NCBI GenBank assembly: GCA_016872875.1 | Contig: VGYW01000435.1 | Span: forward strand, 1 to 6,933 | Length of the DNA: 6,933 nucleotides | Direction of reading: 5' to 3' | DNA from: Planctomycetota bacterium | GTDB lineage: Bacteria > Planctomycetota > PUPC01 > DSUN01 | Shown: positions 1 through 6,506 of the stretch, piece by piece | Position numbering within the stretch: the first letter of the stretch is position 1 | Layout of the letters: each line of letters begins with the position of its first letter | Program-made: the position numbers and the translations under genes | Notes under the pieces: generated by a model | Database searches by the model: none | What the model was told of the DNA's origin: nothing | What the model saw: the letters and a program-made list of their open reading frames with translations, nothing else

Positions 1-2132
1 GCCCCAAGAAGGACCTGCGGAATGTCCGCATTCAATGCACTAGCCTGGTGGGGGACCACCCGACACGGCGGCCTATCAAGCCTGGGCCGCCGTTCGATGG
101 CCGGCACATCCGCGTAGAGCGTGTGGAGTACCTCAACGTCCAGCGACCGACAGATGGGGCGGGCTGTCGTGGCTGGTGGCCTGACCCTCTGCCTCCCTTC
201 GAGCAGGGCTGCACCCTCGCGGCGGGTCGCAACCATCCGCTCTGGTTTACCGTGTATGTCCCGCCCGATCAGCCGGCCGGCGACTACATCGGAAACATCG
301 AACTGAGTGGCGAAGGGTGGAAGGCATGGGTCCCCCTCAAGCTCCGCGTCTACGACTTCGCACTGCCCAAGACGACCCGCCTCCAGACCGGCTTCGGCCT
401 CGACACGGGCAACATCCGCCGCTACCACAACCTGGAGACCGAGGCTGAACTGCGGAAGGTCCTTGACCTCTATCTCGCCAACTTCGCCGCCCACCGCATC
501 GCCCCCTACACTCCCGCCCCGCTCGACCCGTTCAAGGTCGAGTTCTCCACCGGCCCCTGGGACGGCGGCACGATTGACACCAAGGACCCGAAGGAGGGCA
601 AGCAGTGCCTCCGCGTGGACGACAACGACCCTAAGTCTAGCGTCGTCGCCTTCTACGCTAAGCCCATCCCCGTTGACATCACGAAGACGTATTACTTGCG
701 GTGGTGGGCGAAAACCGCAAAACCCAATCAGCAGTACCTCGTCACCCTCCAGCAGTACGACGCCGCGGGGCAGTGGCTCCCAGGGAACAACATGGATTTC
801 CTTTGCACTGGAACTGGTAGGTGGGATACCAGTGGCTTCGTGGTACCACCCCCTAAAGGCACGCAGTTCAACCCCAGGACAAAGACAGTTCGCCTCGCGC
901 TGCGCCCCGTACCTTGGAGCGAACAGGGTGAAGCGACAGGTACCGCCTGGTTCGACGACATCCGCTTCGCCAAGCTCGAACACATGCGGCTGCCGACCGG
1001 CGACAAGGACGAACGGGGAGCAATGGCGGTGGAACACGTCACTGTGCTCGGCCCGAACCTCATCACCGACGGCGGCTTCGAGCAGGGCGCGGGCGAGCTG
1101 AAGGCGACGATTGACTTCGCGGCCTTCGACCGCGAGTGCGAGAAGTGGCTCGGCGAGGGGGGCTTCAACGCCGTCCTGATCGGCCTCAAGGGCATGGCCG
1201 GCGGAACGTTCTTCTCCCGCCACCCAGGCCGCATCGGCGGCTTCGTCCAGGGCTCGCCCGAATACGAGAAGCTCATGGCCAGCCAGGGCAGCCAGATTGT
1301 TGAGCACCTCAAAGCCAAAGGCTGGCTCGACAAGGCGTACATGTACTGGTTTGACGAGCCGGAGCCGCGCGACTACGACTTCGTGATTGACGGCATGAAG
1401 CTCCTCAAGCGCGCGGCGCCCGGCCTCACCCGCATGCTCACCGAGCAGCCCGAACCGCCCCTCTACGGCCACGTGGACCTCTGGTGCCCCGTGGTGAGCG
1501 CCGTGAAGCCCGAGGCCATCGCCGAGCGGCGCAAGGCGGGCGAGCGCTTCTGGTGGTATCTCTGCTGCGGCCCGCATGCCCCCTACATCGGCCTCTTCAT
1601 TGACCACCCGGCCGTGGACCTCCGCGTGTGGGCCTGGCTTAGCCGAAAGTGGGGCGTCACCGGCCAACTGGTCTGGACGAGCAACTATTGGACCAGCCCT
1701 GCCGCCTTCCCGCCGCCCGACCTCCAGAACCCCTGGGCCGACCCGATGAGCTACTGCTCGGGCTACGACTTCACCCCCGGCAAGATCGGTTACTGGGGCA
1801 ATGGCGACGGCCGCTTCCTCTACCCCCCCAACCGCGACCCCAAGGCCGACAAGGCGAAGCGCCTCGAAGGCCCCGTCAACTCGATTCGCTGGGAAATGCT
1901 CCGCGAGGGGATCGAGGATTACGAGCTATTCGGCCTCCTCGACGGCCTCATTGCCCGTGCCAAGGCATCTGGCAAGGCCGCCGCCCTCCTCCCCGAAGCC
2001 GAAAAGCTCGCCCAGGTCCCTGACGACGTGATCAAGGACGACCGCACCTACTCCAAAGACCCCCAGCCCCTCCTCGCCCACCGCCGCAGGGTGGCGGAGA
2101 TGGTCGAGAAGCTGGGAGCGGCCGCGAAATAG
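1..2132 (+). CDS. GH123/DUF4091-like glycoside hydrolase, 5'-truncated by window edge
   Basis: Probable glycoside hydrolase acting on N-acetylhexosamine-containing or related glycans, to judge from characterised GH123 beta-N-acetylgalactosaminidases; the substrate here is unknown. The frame is open from the first complete codon at position 3 with no stop, so the GTG at 48 is probably internal and the true start and any signal peptide lie upstream. Domains in order: an N-terminal beta-sandwich (to about 360, with HPLWFTVYVPPDQPAGDY); an embedded carbohydrate-binding-like beta-sandwich (about 540-990, ending GTAWFDDIRFAKL); and a catalytic barrel (about 1100-2000). The motif YWFDEPEP carries an adjacent Asp-Glu pair at 1353-1358, matching the Asp-Glu pair used by GH123 (and GH20) enzymes for substrate-assisted catalysis. 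WEMLREGIEDYELF at 1890-1931 is the typical DUF4091 C-terminal signature. The stop TAG is at 2130. Family assignment is from recalled motifs; exact substrate is not inferable. Confidence 0.85.
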   Translation, partial: PKKDLRNVRIQCTSLVGDHPTRRPIKPGPPFDGRHIRVERVEYLNVQRPTDGAGCRGWWPDPLPPFEQGCTLAAGRNHPLWFTVYVPPDQPAGDYIGNIELSGEGWKAWVPLKLRVYDFALPKTTRLQTGFGLDTGNIRRYHNLETEAELRKVLDLYLANFAAHRIAPYTPAPLDPFKVEFSTGPWDGGTIDTKDPKEGKQCLRVDDNDPKSSVVAFYAKPIPVDITKTYYLRWWAKTAKPNQQYLVTLQQYDAAGQWLPGNNMDFLCTGTGRWDTSGFVVPPPKGTQFNPRTKTVRLALRPVPWSEQGEATGTAWFDDIRFAKLEHMRLPTGDKDERGAMAVEHVTVLGPNLITDGGFEQGAGELKATIDFAAFDRECEKWLGEGGFNAVLIGLKGMAGGTFFSRHPGRIGGFVQGSPEYEKLMASQGSQIVEHLKAKGWLDKAYMYWFDEPEPRDYDFVIDGMKLLKRAAPGLTRMLTEQPEPPLYGHVDLWCPVVSAVKPEAIAERRKAGERFWWYLCCGPHAPYIGLFIDHPAVDLRVWAWLSRKWGVTGQLVWTSNYWTSPAAFPPPDLQNPWADPMSYCSGYDFTPGKIGYWGNGDGRFLYPPNRDPKADKAKRLEGPVNSIRWEMLREGIEDYELFGLLDGLIARAKASGKAAALLPEAEKLAQVPDDVIKDDRTYSKDPQPLLAHRRRVAEMVEKLGAAAK

Positions 2133-2135
2133 GGC

Positions 2136-2164
2136 TTGCGAATGACCTCCCCTAGTCGTAATAT
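2136..2164 (+). promoter_or_regulatory. putative sigma70-type promoter for the restriction-modification cassette
   Basis: TTGCGA at 2136-2141 and TAATAT at 2159-2164 are separated by exactly 17 bases. Each box matches four of six consensus positions (TTGACA, TATAAT). It begins four bases after the glycoside hydrolase stop and lies 46 bases before the methyltransferase ATG, where an independently transcribed cassette would need a promoter. Chance matches of this quality do occur and the host's consensus is unknown. Confidence 0.4.
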
Positions 2165-2209
2165 GGGGGCGTAAAGGAGGAGCACGGCGGCTGGAGCGGA
2201 CCAACGGCT

Positions 2210-3493
2210 ATGGCGGTAACGAAGGCAAGCCTTCTGTTTGGCGACCCGAGTGAGTCCCAAGCGGGGGATTTCCTCGCTGAGTTTGACCACACGGATGTGG
2301 ACCATGCGACAATCCCGCAAGAGCGCCTTGATCTTGTGAACCGCTACCGGACGAGTCTTTTCCCCTGGCGTGGCCAGTTCTCCCCAGAGCTCGTCGAACT
2401 GCTTCTTTCAGAATTCGCTACCAGTGAAGGCACAGTGGCGGACCCGTTCGCCGGGAGTGGAACCACCCTCTTTGAGGCGGCTCGGAAAGGCCTCCCCTGT
2501 TTCGGCAGCGAGATAAACCCGGCCGCAGTGGTGATGTGCCGGACCGTTCATTTCGTGAACATGCCCGAGGCGCAGCGGCGCGCCTGGATCCGGGCCTCAA
2601 GGGCAGTGATTGAAAAGCACCTCCCAGTTCACTACGCGGGGGGCTTGTTCGGGTCAATGCCGCACGGCAACAGGGGCATTGAGAACTCGTTCAAGGCCAT
2701 GTTGGCGGACGCTGCTCGCGACCCCCTGATCCGGGACATCATTGCCAACACCATCATGCGATTCATGGATGTCAGTGGTTCAAGAGACACGGGCACGTTC
2801 TTGGCGTGCCTCGGGTCCCATTCAGAGATCGTCCTTGGTCTACCCTACAGCCCCAACCCTTGCAGGGTGTCCCATTGCGACGCTCGATCCCTGCCCCTCG
2901 AACCGGCAAGCGTGGGCCTGGTGATCACATCGCCCCCATACATCAACGTGTTCAACTACCATCAGAACTACCGCCCTGCGATGGAGATCATGGGATGGGA
3001 CCTCCTGGAGGTCGCCAGGTCGGAGTTTGGCTCCAACCGCAAGAACCGGGGGAATCGCTTCCTCACCGTAGCCGAGTACGCTGTTGATATGCTCCAAGCG
3101 CTCTGGGAAATGCGGCGAGTCCTGTGCGACAAGGGAAGGATTATCGTCGTTGTCGGCAGGGAGTCGACCGTGCGAGGCGTGAGCTTCAGGAACGGGCGCA
3201 TCATTGCGGCTCTGGCATCCGGGGCAGCCGGCCTAGGCCTTGGCCTCCGCCAGGAAAGGAAGTTCAAGACGAGATTTGGTGAGACGATTTACGAGGACAT
3301 CCTTCACCTTGTCCCTTCCACGGAGCGCACGCCGAGCCGCTTACACGACTTCGCCCGTTGCCTCGCGCAATCCGTCCTAGAGGAGGCGCTTCCAAGCGTG
3401 GATGGGGATGTCCGCAGGGACCTGCTAGTAGCTATCGAGGAGGCCCCACTCGCCCAAGCGTCACCCATCTTCAAGGCGAGCCGGGGAAGCTGA
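2210..3493 (+). CDS. Type II DNA amino-methyltransferase (TSPPY type, likely N4-cytosine)
   Basis: Transfers a methyl group from S-adenosylmethionine to an exocyclic amino group of a base in the recognition site, protecting it from the partner endonuclease encoded next. Visible motifs: X-like region RYRTSLFPWRGQFSPELVE (45-63); SAM-binding motif I DPFAGSGTT (78-86); motif II FGSEINP (98-104); motif III DARSLPL (224-230); catalytic motif IV TSPPY (240-244); later strand KGRIIVVVGRES (308-319). TSPPY is most typical of N4-cytosine enzymes, though N6-adenine activity cannot be excluded. About 120 residues separate motifs II and III, far more than usual, and may hold target-recognition elements. 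The ATG at 2210 is the only ordinary start after the in-frame stop at 2159; GGAG at 2193-2196 is a weakly placed ribosome site. Of codons 2-44, 16 of 43 end in A or T, unlike the neighbours. Function is confident; specificity is unknown. Confidence 0.92.
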   Translation: MAVTKASLLFGDPSESQAGDFLAEFDHTDVDHATIPQERLDLVNRYRTSLFPWRGQFSPELVELLLSEFATSEGTVADPFAGSGTTLFEAARKGLPCFGSEINPAAVVMCRTVHFVNMPEAQRRAWIRASRAVIEKHLPVHYAGGLFGSMPHGNRGIENSFKAMLADAARDPLIRDIIANTIMRFMDVSGSRDTGTFLACLGSHSEIVLGLPYSPNPCRVSHCDARSLPLEPASVGLVITSPPYINVFNYHQNYRPAMEIMGWDLLEVARSEFGSNRKNRGNRFLTVAEYAVDMLQALWEMRRVLCDKGRIIVVVGRESTVRGVSFRNGRIIAALASGAAGLGLGLRQERKFKTRFGETIYEDILHLVPSTERTPSRLHDFARCLAQSVLEEALPSVDGDVRRDLLVAIEEAPLAQASPIFKASRGS

Positions 3494-3497
3494 GGAG
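3492..3497 (+). promoter_or_regulatory. ribosome binding site of the endonuclease gene, overlapping the methyltransferase stop
   Basis: GAGGAG lies five bases before the ATG at 3503 and shares its first two bases with the methyltransferase stop TGA (3491-3493). This fixes the endonuclease start and suggests that translation of the endonuclease is linked to ribosomes finishing the methyltransferase. Confidence 0.75.
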
Positions 3498-3502
3498 ACC
3501 AC

Positions 3503-4393
3503 ATGGCCGCTACGCCACACCTCGACAAGCTGGCTGCCGCGATTGAGAACCCGAAGTGCCGAAAGGATGTTCGCCTATTGAATGAGGCCAAGCGCCTTTA
3601 TCAGAAGTGGGCTGCCGATCTCGATGCGGTCTCAGGACAAGGCAAGCCCCGCGTCATCGAGATGGTCAAGCTGCTGAACGGGTACAAGGACGCCTTCGAG
3701 GTGGAGCTTGTGATGAAGCGAGGCTCCGACTTCCTTCGGCGCCAGAAGGGCCAACTCAAGCTCGACAACTCGATCCTGGAAGAGTTCCTGATTCGTCTCG
3801 TGCATCCCGACATCATACGTGGACTCGGGGACGCCCGTTTGGTGGCCGGGCCGCACAACGCCTTCATGTCCCTCTCCTTCCGTCCAAGAGCCTTCAGGGA
3901 CCTGGGCCAGCGCCCCGAAATCGTCCTGAAGACCAAGGACCAGGACTTCGTAGTTGGGACCGAGATCCACTACAAGTTCTCCGCAAGCCCCGAGTTTCAG
4001 CCCGACGTGACGGCGCAGGGTTCCCTCGTACTCGCCGTCTTGGCGGCTGAGTGCAAAGTGAACCTCGACAAGACCATGTTCCAGGAGGCGGCAGGCACAG
4101 CGACCCGCTTCAAGCAAGGCTGCCCCGTTTCAAGGTACTTCGTCCTCGTCGAGTACCTCGATATGGAACCCGAGGACTGCCGCATCACCGACATAGACAA
4201 CGTCTTCCTCCTCCGCCACGCCCGCCGCCTCCCCTTCGAGAAGCGGAGCGTCATCGAGGAGGTCGAACGCCAGCACCGCGAGTACCAGATTGACCCGGAC
4301 GTCGTCTGGCGCTTCGTTGAAGCCATCCAAGCCTTCGTTGACGCCGCGTGGTACAATCCCGAAGAAGCGTTGCGACGGGGGTCATTTGTGTAG
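3503..4393 (+). CDS. Type II restriction endonuclease, Bpu10I/BbvCI family
   Basis: Cuts double-stranded DNA at a specific unmethylated site; partner of the methyltransferase nine bases upstream. At 296 residues it has the size I recall for subunits of Bpu10I and BbvCI, and several segments line up in order with the BbvCI R1 subunit as I remember it: LNGYKDAFE, SILEEF, MSLSFRPR, KTKDQDFVVG, AVLAAECK, AGTATRFK, ITDIDNVFLLRHAR, and the tail WYNPEEALRRG. The PD-(D/E)XK nuclease core is readable as PD at 167-168, then 14 residues, then E183-C-K185, a close fit to the canonical spacing. A good ribosome site decides the ATG at 3503. Bpu10I and BbvCI are heterodimers of two related subunits; only one subunit gene is visible here, so it may be a homodimer with a symmetric site. 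Early codons are rich in A/T at third positions (14 of 40 after the start), late ones are not (about 2 of 40 near 4190-4320). The family call rests on memory, not a database search. Confidence 0.85.
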   Translation: MAATPHLDKLAAAIENPKCRKDVRLLNEAKRLYQKWAADLDAVSGQGKPRVIEMVKLLNGYKDAFEVELVMKRGSDFLRRQKGQLKLDNSILEEFLIRLVHPDIIRGLGDARLVAGPHNAFMSLSFRPRAFRDLGQRPEIVLKTKDQDFVVGTEIHYKFSASPEFQPDVTAQGSLVLAVLAAECKVNLDKTMFQEAAGTATRFKQGCPVSRYFVLVEYLDMEPEDCRITDIDNVFLLRHARRLPFEKRSVIEEVERQHREYQIDPDVVWRFVEAIQAFVDAAWYNPEEALRRGSFV

Positions 4394-4417
4394 GGAGGTC
4401 GCCCCTTGGGCAGCGAG

Positions 4418-4430
4418 CTCGGGCTCCGAG
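4418..4430 (+). repeat. small inverted repeat before the DUF763 start
   Basis: CTCGG-GCT-CCGAG forms a perfect 5-bp stem with a 3-base loop, ending six bases before the ATG at 4437, where a ribosome would bind. No strong Shine-Dalgarno sequence is visible there. It could slow initiation or be chance in GC-rich DNA. Confidence 0.3.
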
Positions 4431-4436
4431 TGAAAC

Positions 4437-5579
4437 ATGAAGCGAGGCTTCGCCAATCTGCCGTTGCACGGGGGGAGGGCGCCGAGGTGGCTGTTTGCAC
4501 GGATGGTGAAGATGGCGGGGGCCATCGCCGAGGCGGTCTGCCAGGAGTTCGGGCCGGAGGAACTCCTCGCCCGGCTCTCCGACCCCGCGTGGTTCCAGGC
4601 GTTCGGGTGCGTGCTGGGCTTCGATTGGCACTCCAGCGGGGTGACGACGACGGTGTGCGGGGCACTGAAGGAGGGGACAAGGCCGTTCGCCCGCGAGGCG
4701 GGGCTGTTCGTTGCGGGGGGCAAGGGTGGCCGCTCGCGCAAGACGCCGCAGGAGATCGAGGAGGCCTGCCTGGCGACGGGCCTCGACGCCTCGCCGCTGG
4801 TCTACGCATCACGGATGTCGGCAAAGGTGGACTCCGCGGCGCTCCAGGACGGCTACCAGATCTACCAGCACTGCTTCCTCTTCACGCGGGGCGGACGCTG
4901 GGCCGTGGTGCAGCAGGGGATGAACGATGCAACGGGCTACGCCCGGCGCTACCACTGGCTGGCGGAGGTGGGGGAGGTGTTCGGGCGAGAAGACGGCCTG
5001 AAGGCCGCACTACGAACCGGGCAGAGAGCATTCGACTTCGTGTGCGAGCCGCACGCGGCGATTGCGGCGGAGGCGACGGGCACGGTGCTGAACATGGTGG
5101 CCCGCGAGAGCGGCCAGGCGCGGGATTCGTCGGCGGAGGCGGCAAGGCTCCATCCCGACAAGCTCCTCGCCGAGGTCGCATCGCTCCAAACCCTCACGCT
5201 CCCTCGCCGCCACGAGCTCCTGGTCCGCGACATCAATCCCGACCACCTCCACAAGGTGCTCCTGACCACCTACGAGCGGCAGCCGCGCGACTTCGAGCGC
5301 CTCCTCGGCCTCCCCGGCGTGGGGCCGAAGACCGTCCGCAGCCTCGCCCTCATCAGCGAATTGCTGTATAATGCCCCCGCGAGCCGCCGCGACCCCGCTT
5401 CCTACAGCTTCGCCCACGGCGGCAAGGATGGACACCCCTACCCCGTCAACCGCGAGGTCTACGACAAGTCCATTGTCTTCCTCCGCGAGGCCGTGAACCA
5501 GGCGAAACTGGGGCTGACCGACAAGCGCGACGCGATGAGGCAGCTTGCCCTGTTCTTGAAGAGAGGAGCCAACCCTTGA
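4437..5579 (+). CDS. DUF763 domain-containing protein with helix-hairpin-helix motif
   Basis: Full-length member (380 residues) of the DUF763 family, known from archaea and scattered bacteria; no biochemical function is established to my knowledge. Recognisable family blocks: N-terminal KRGFANLPLHGGRAPRWL (2-19), GCVLGFDWHSSGVTTTVCGALK (57-78, given here as two adjoining conserved stretches), AGGKGGRSRKTP (93-104), and C-terminal FAHGGKDGHPYPVN (325-338). LPGVGPKTV at 292-300 is a classic helix-hairpin-helix turn of the kind that contacts the DNA backbone in repair glycosylases and nucleases, so nucleic-acid binding is a reasonable inference. No signal peptide or membrane segment is seen, so it is cytoplasmic. 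It starts 43 bases after the endonuclease stop and its last four bases overlap the phosphoesterase start. Its codons are strongly GC-ending, so it looks resident and not part of the restriction cassette. Confidence 0.9.
   Translation: MKRGFANLPLHGGRAPRWLFARMVKMAGAIAEAVCQEFGPEELLARLSDPAWFQAFGCVLGFDWHSSGVTTTVCGALKEGTRPFAREAGLFVAGGKGGRSRKTPQEIEEACLATGLDASPLVYASRMSAKVDSAALQDGYQIYQHCFLFTRGGRWAVVQQGMNDATGYARRYHWLAEVGEVFGREDGLKAALRTGQRAFDFVCEPHAAIAAEATGTVLNMVARESGQARDSSAEAARLHPDKLLAEVASLQTLTLPRRHELLVRDINPDHLHKVLLTTYERQPRDFERLLGLPGVGPKTVRSLALISELLYNAPASRRDPASYSFAHGGKDGHPYPVNREVYDKSIVFLREAVNQAKLGLTDKRDAMRQLALFLKRGANP
5564..5568 (+). promoter_or_regulatory. ribosome binding site that selects the TTG start of the phosphoesterase
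   Basis: AGGAG lies inside the end of the DUF763 gene, seven bases before TTG at 5576 and 13 bases before the alternative ATG at 5582. The shorter spacing favours TTG. The TTG overlaps the DUF763 stop (TTGA), a usual sign of translational coupling. Confidence 0.6.
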
Positions 5580-6436
5580 AGATGTTGCGGACGGTCCTGG
5601 CTGCTGTGGCGCTCATGGGCGGTCTTGTGTCCGGCGGGGACGCGCCGGGGAAGCCGCTCCTGGAGTTCGCGGTCGTCTCCGACACGCACCTGGGCAAGGG
5701 GGGCGACGGGCCGGCCAAGGGCCTCGCGCAGATCGTGGAAGAGATCAATGCCTCGAACGCCGAGCTCACGCTCTTCCTCGGCGACCTGGTGGACACCGGG
5801 GCGAAGAACGAGCCGCTCTACCCCGAATGGCTCAAGCTCGCCAAGGGCCTCGAGAAGCCCTTCTACGCCATTCCCGGCAACCACGACCCCGTGGAGTTCT
5901 TCAAGCGGCACATCCGCCCCGATACGGATTACGTGGTTGACGCGAAGGGCTTCCGCTTCGTGCTCTTCAACGACTCGGAGGCGGGCAGCCACGACGGCGT
6001 GGTGACGCCCGAACAGCTCAAGTGGCTCGCCGCGCAGGTGGACGATGCGGCGGCGAAGAAGCTCCGCGTCTTCCTCGTCGCACACGTCGCCGCCCACCCC
6101 AACAAGCACCCCGACGTCGGCTGGTGGGTCCGCAAGGGCGAGAAGGAGTTCGAAGCCCTGCTCGTGGCGAAGGGCGGCAGCCCCATCATCGCCTTCCTCA
6201 CCGGCCACTTCCACTGCGGCCTGCGCGGCTGGAGCGACAGAGGCGGCGTCCAGGAAATCGTCTTCCCCTCCGCCCTCTGGAACGGCGACCGCAAGCTCGA
6301 GTCCGCCCCCGGCTTCACCCTGAAGGAACACCGCAAGGGCTACGTCATGGTCGAGGTCTATCCCAAAGAGCTGCGCCTCCGCTACAAGCCCCTCGGCGCC
6401 CCCGCCGCCGAGCCGCTCCTGCTCCCCCTGCCGTAA
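5576..6436 (+). CDS. exported calcineurin-like metallophosphoesterase
   Basis: Binuclear-metal phosphoesterase; substrate unknown (the superfamily covers cyclic nucleotide, nucleotide and phosphoprotein hydrolases). All superfamily metal-ligand motifs are present in order, numbering from the TTG: D36-x-H38 in SDTHLG; G69-D70 in LFLGDLVD; G101-N-H-D104; H170 in VAHVAAHP; and G210-H-F-H213. Residues 1-22 (basic K2/R5, hydrophobic LAAVALMGGLV, then small residues) form a likely Sec signal peptide with no lipobox cysteine, so a periplasmic or secreted location is expected. The length of 286 residues is normal. An ATG at 5582 would remove only two residues. The start overlaps the DUF763 stop codon, so the two genes are probably cotranscribed, though one product is cytoplasmic and the other exported. 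Only 2 of 40 codons sampled (5702-5821) end in A or T. Confidence 0.92.
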   Translation: MKMLRTVLAAVALMGGLVSGGDAPGKPLLEFAVVSDTHLGKGGDGPAKGLAQIVEEINASNAELTLFLGDLVDTGAKNEPLYPEWLKLAKGLEKPFYAIPGNHDPVEFFKRHIRPDTDYVVDAKGFRFVLFNDSEAGSHDGVVTPEQLKWLAAQVDDAAAKKLRVFLVAHVAAHPNKHPDVGWWVRKGEKEFEALLVAKGGSPIIAFLTGHFHCGLRGWSDRGGVQEIVFPSALWNGDRKLESAPGFTLKEHRKGYVMVEVYPKELRLRYKPLGAPAAEPLLLPLP

Positions 6437-6506
6437 GGCGGCGGCTACAAGAGAGCCAGAAGAGGCATGTGCTGCAACCTGGGTCCGTGCTGAATGGGGG
6501 TCAAAC

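Noticed and set aside
307..1101. 264-residue open frame on the plus strand in another frame of the glycoside hydrolase
   Set aside because: The composition is Ser/Pro/Arg/Thr-rich without motifs, while the overlapping hydrolase frame has recognisable domains.
2133..2209. factor-independent terminator after the glycoside hydrolase
   Set aside because: The only inverted repeats are short CCCC/GGGG and CCTCC/GGAGG pairs with large loops and no T-run.
3230..3239. 10-bp palindrome GGCCTAGGCC
   Set aside because: It lies within the methyltransferase coding a GLGLGL stretch; explained by codon choice for alternating Gly and Leu.
4406..5371. 321-residue plus-strand frame overlapping the DUF763 gene
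   Set aside because: Gly/Arg/Pro-rich shadow frame; the DUF763 frame has strong family blocks across the same stretch.
5367..5372. perfect TATAAT inside the DUF763 gene, about 200 bases before the phosphoesterase
   Set aside because: No -35-like box at the right distance, and the bases encode part of the conserved region LLYNAP, so a promoter is not supported.
6467..6493. 8-codon ORF MCCNLGPC ahead of the nuclease-like gene
   Set aside because: Very short, no clear ribosome site and no other evidence; too likely to be chance.
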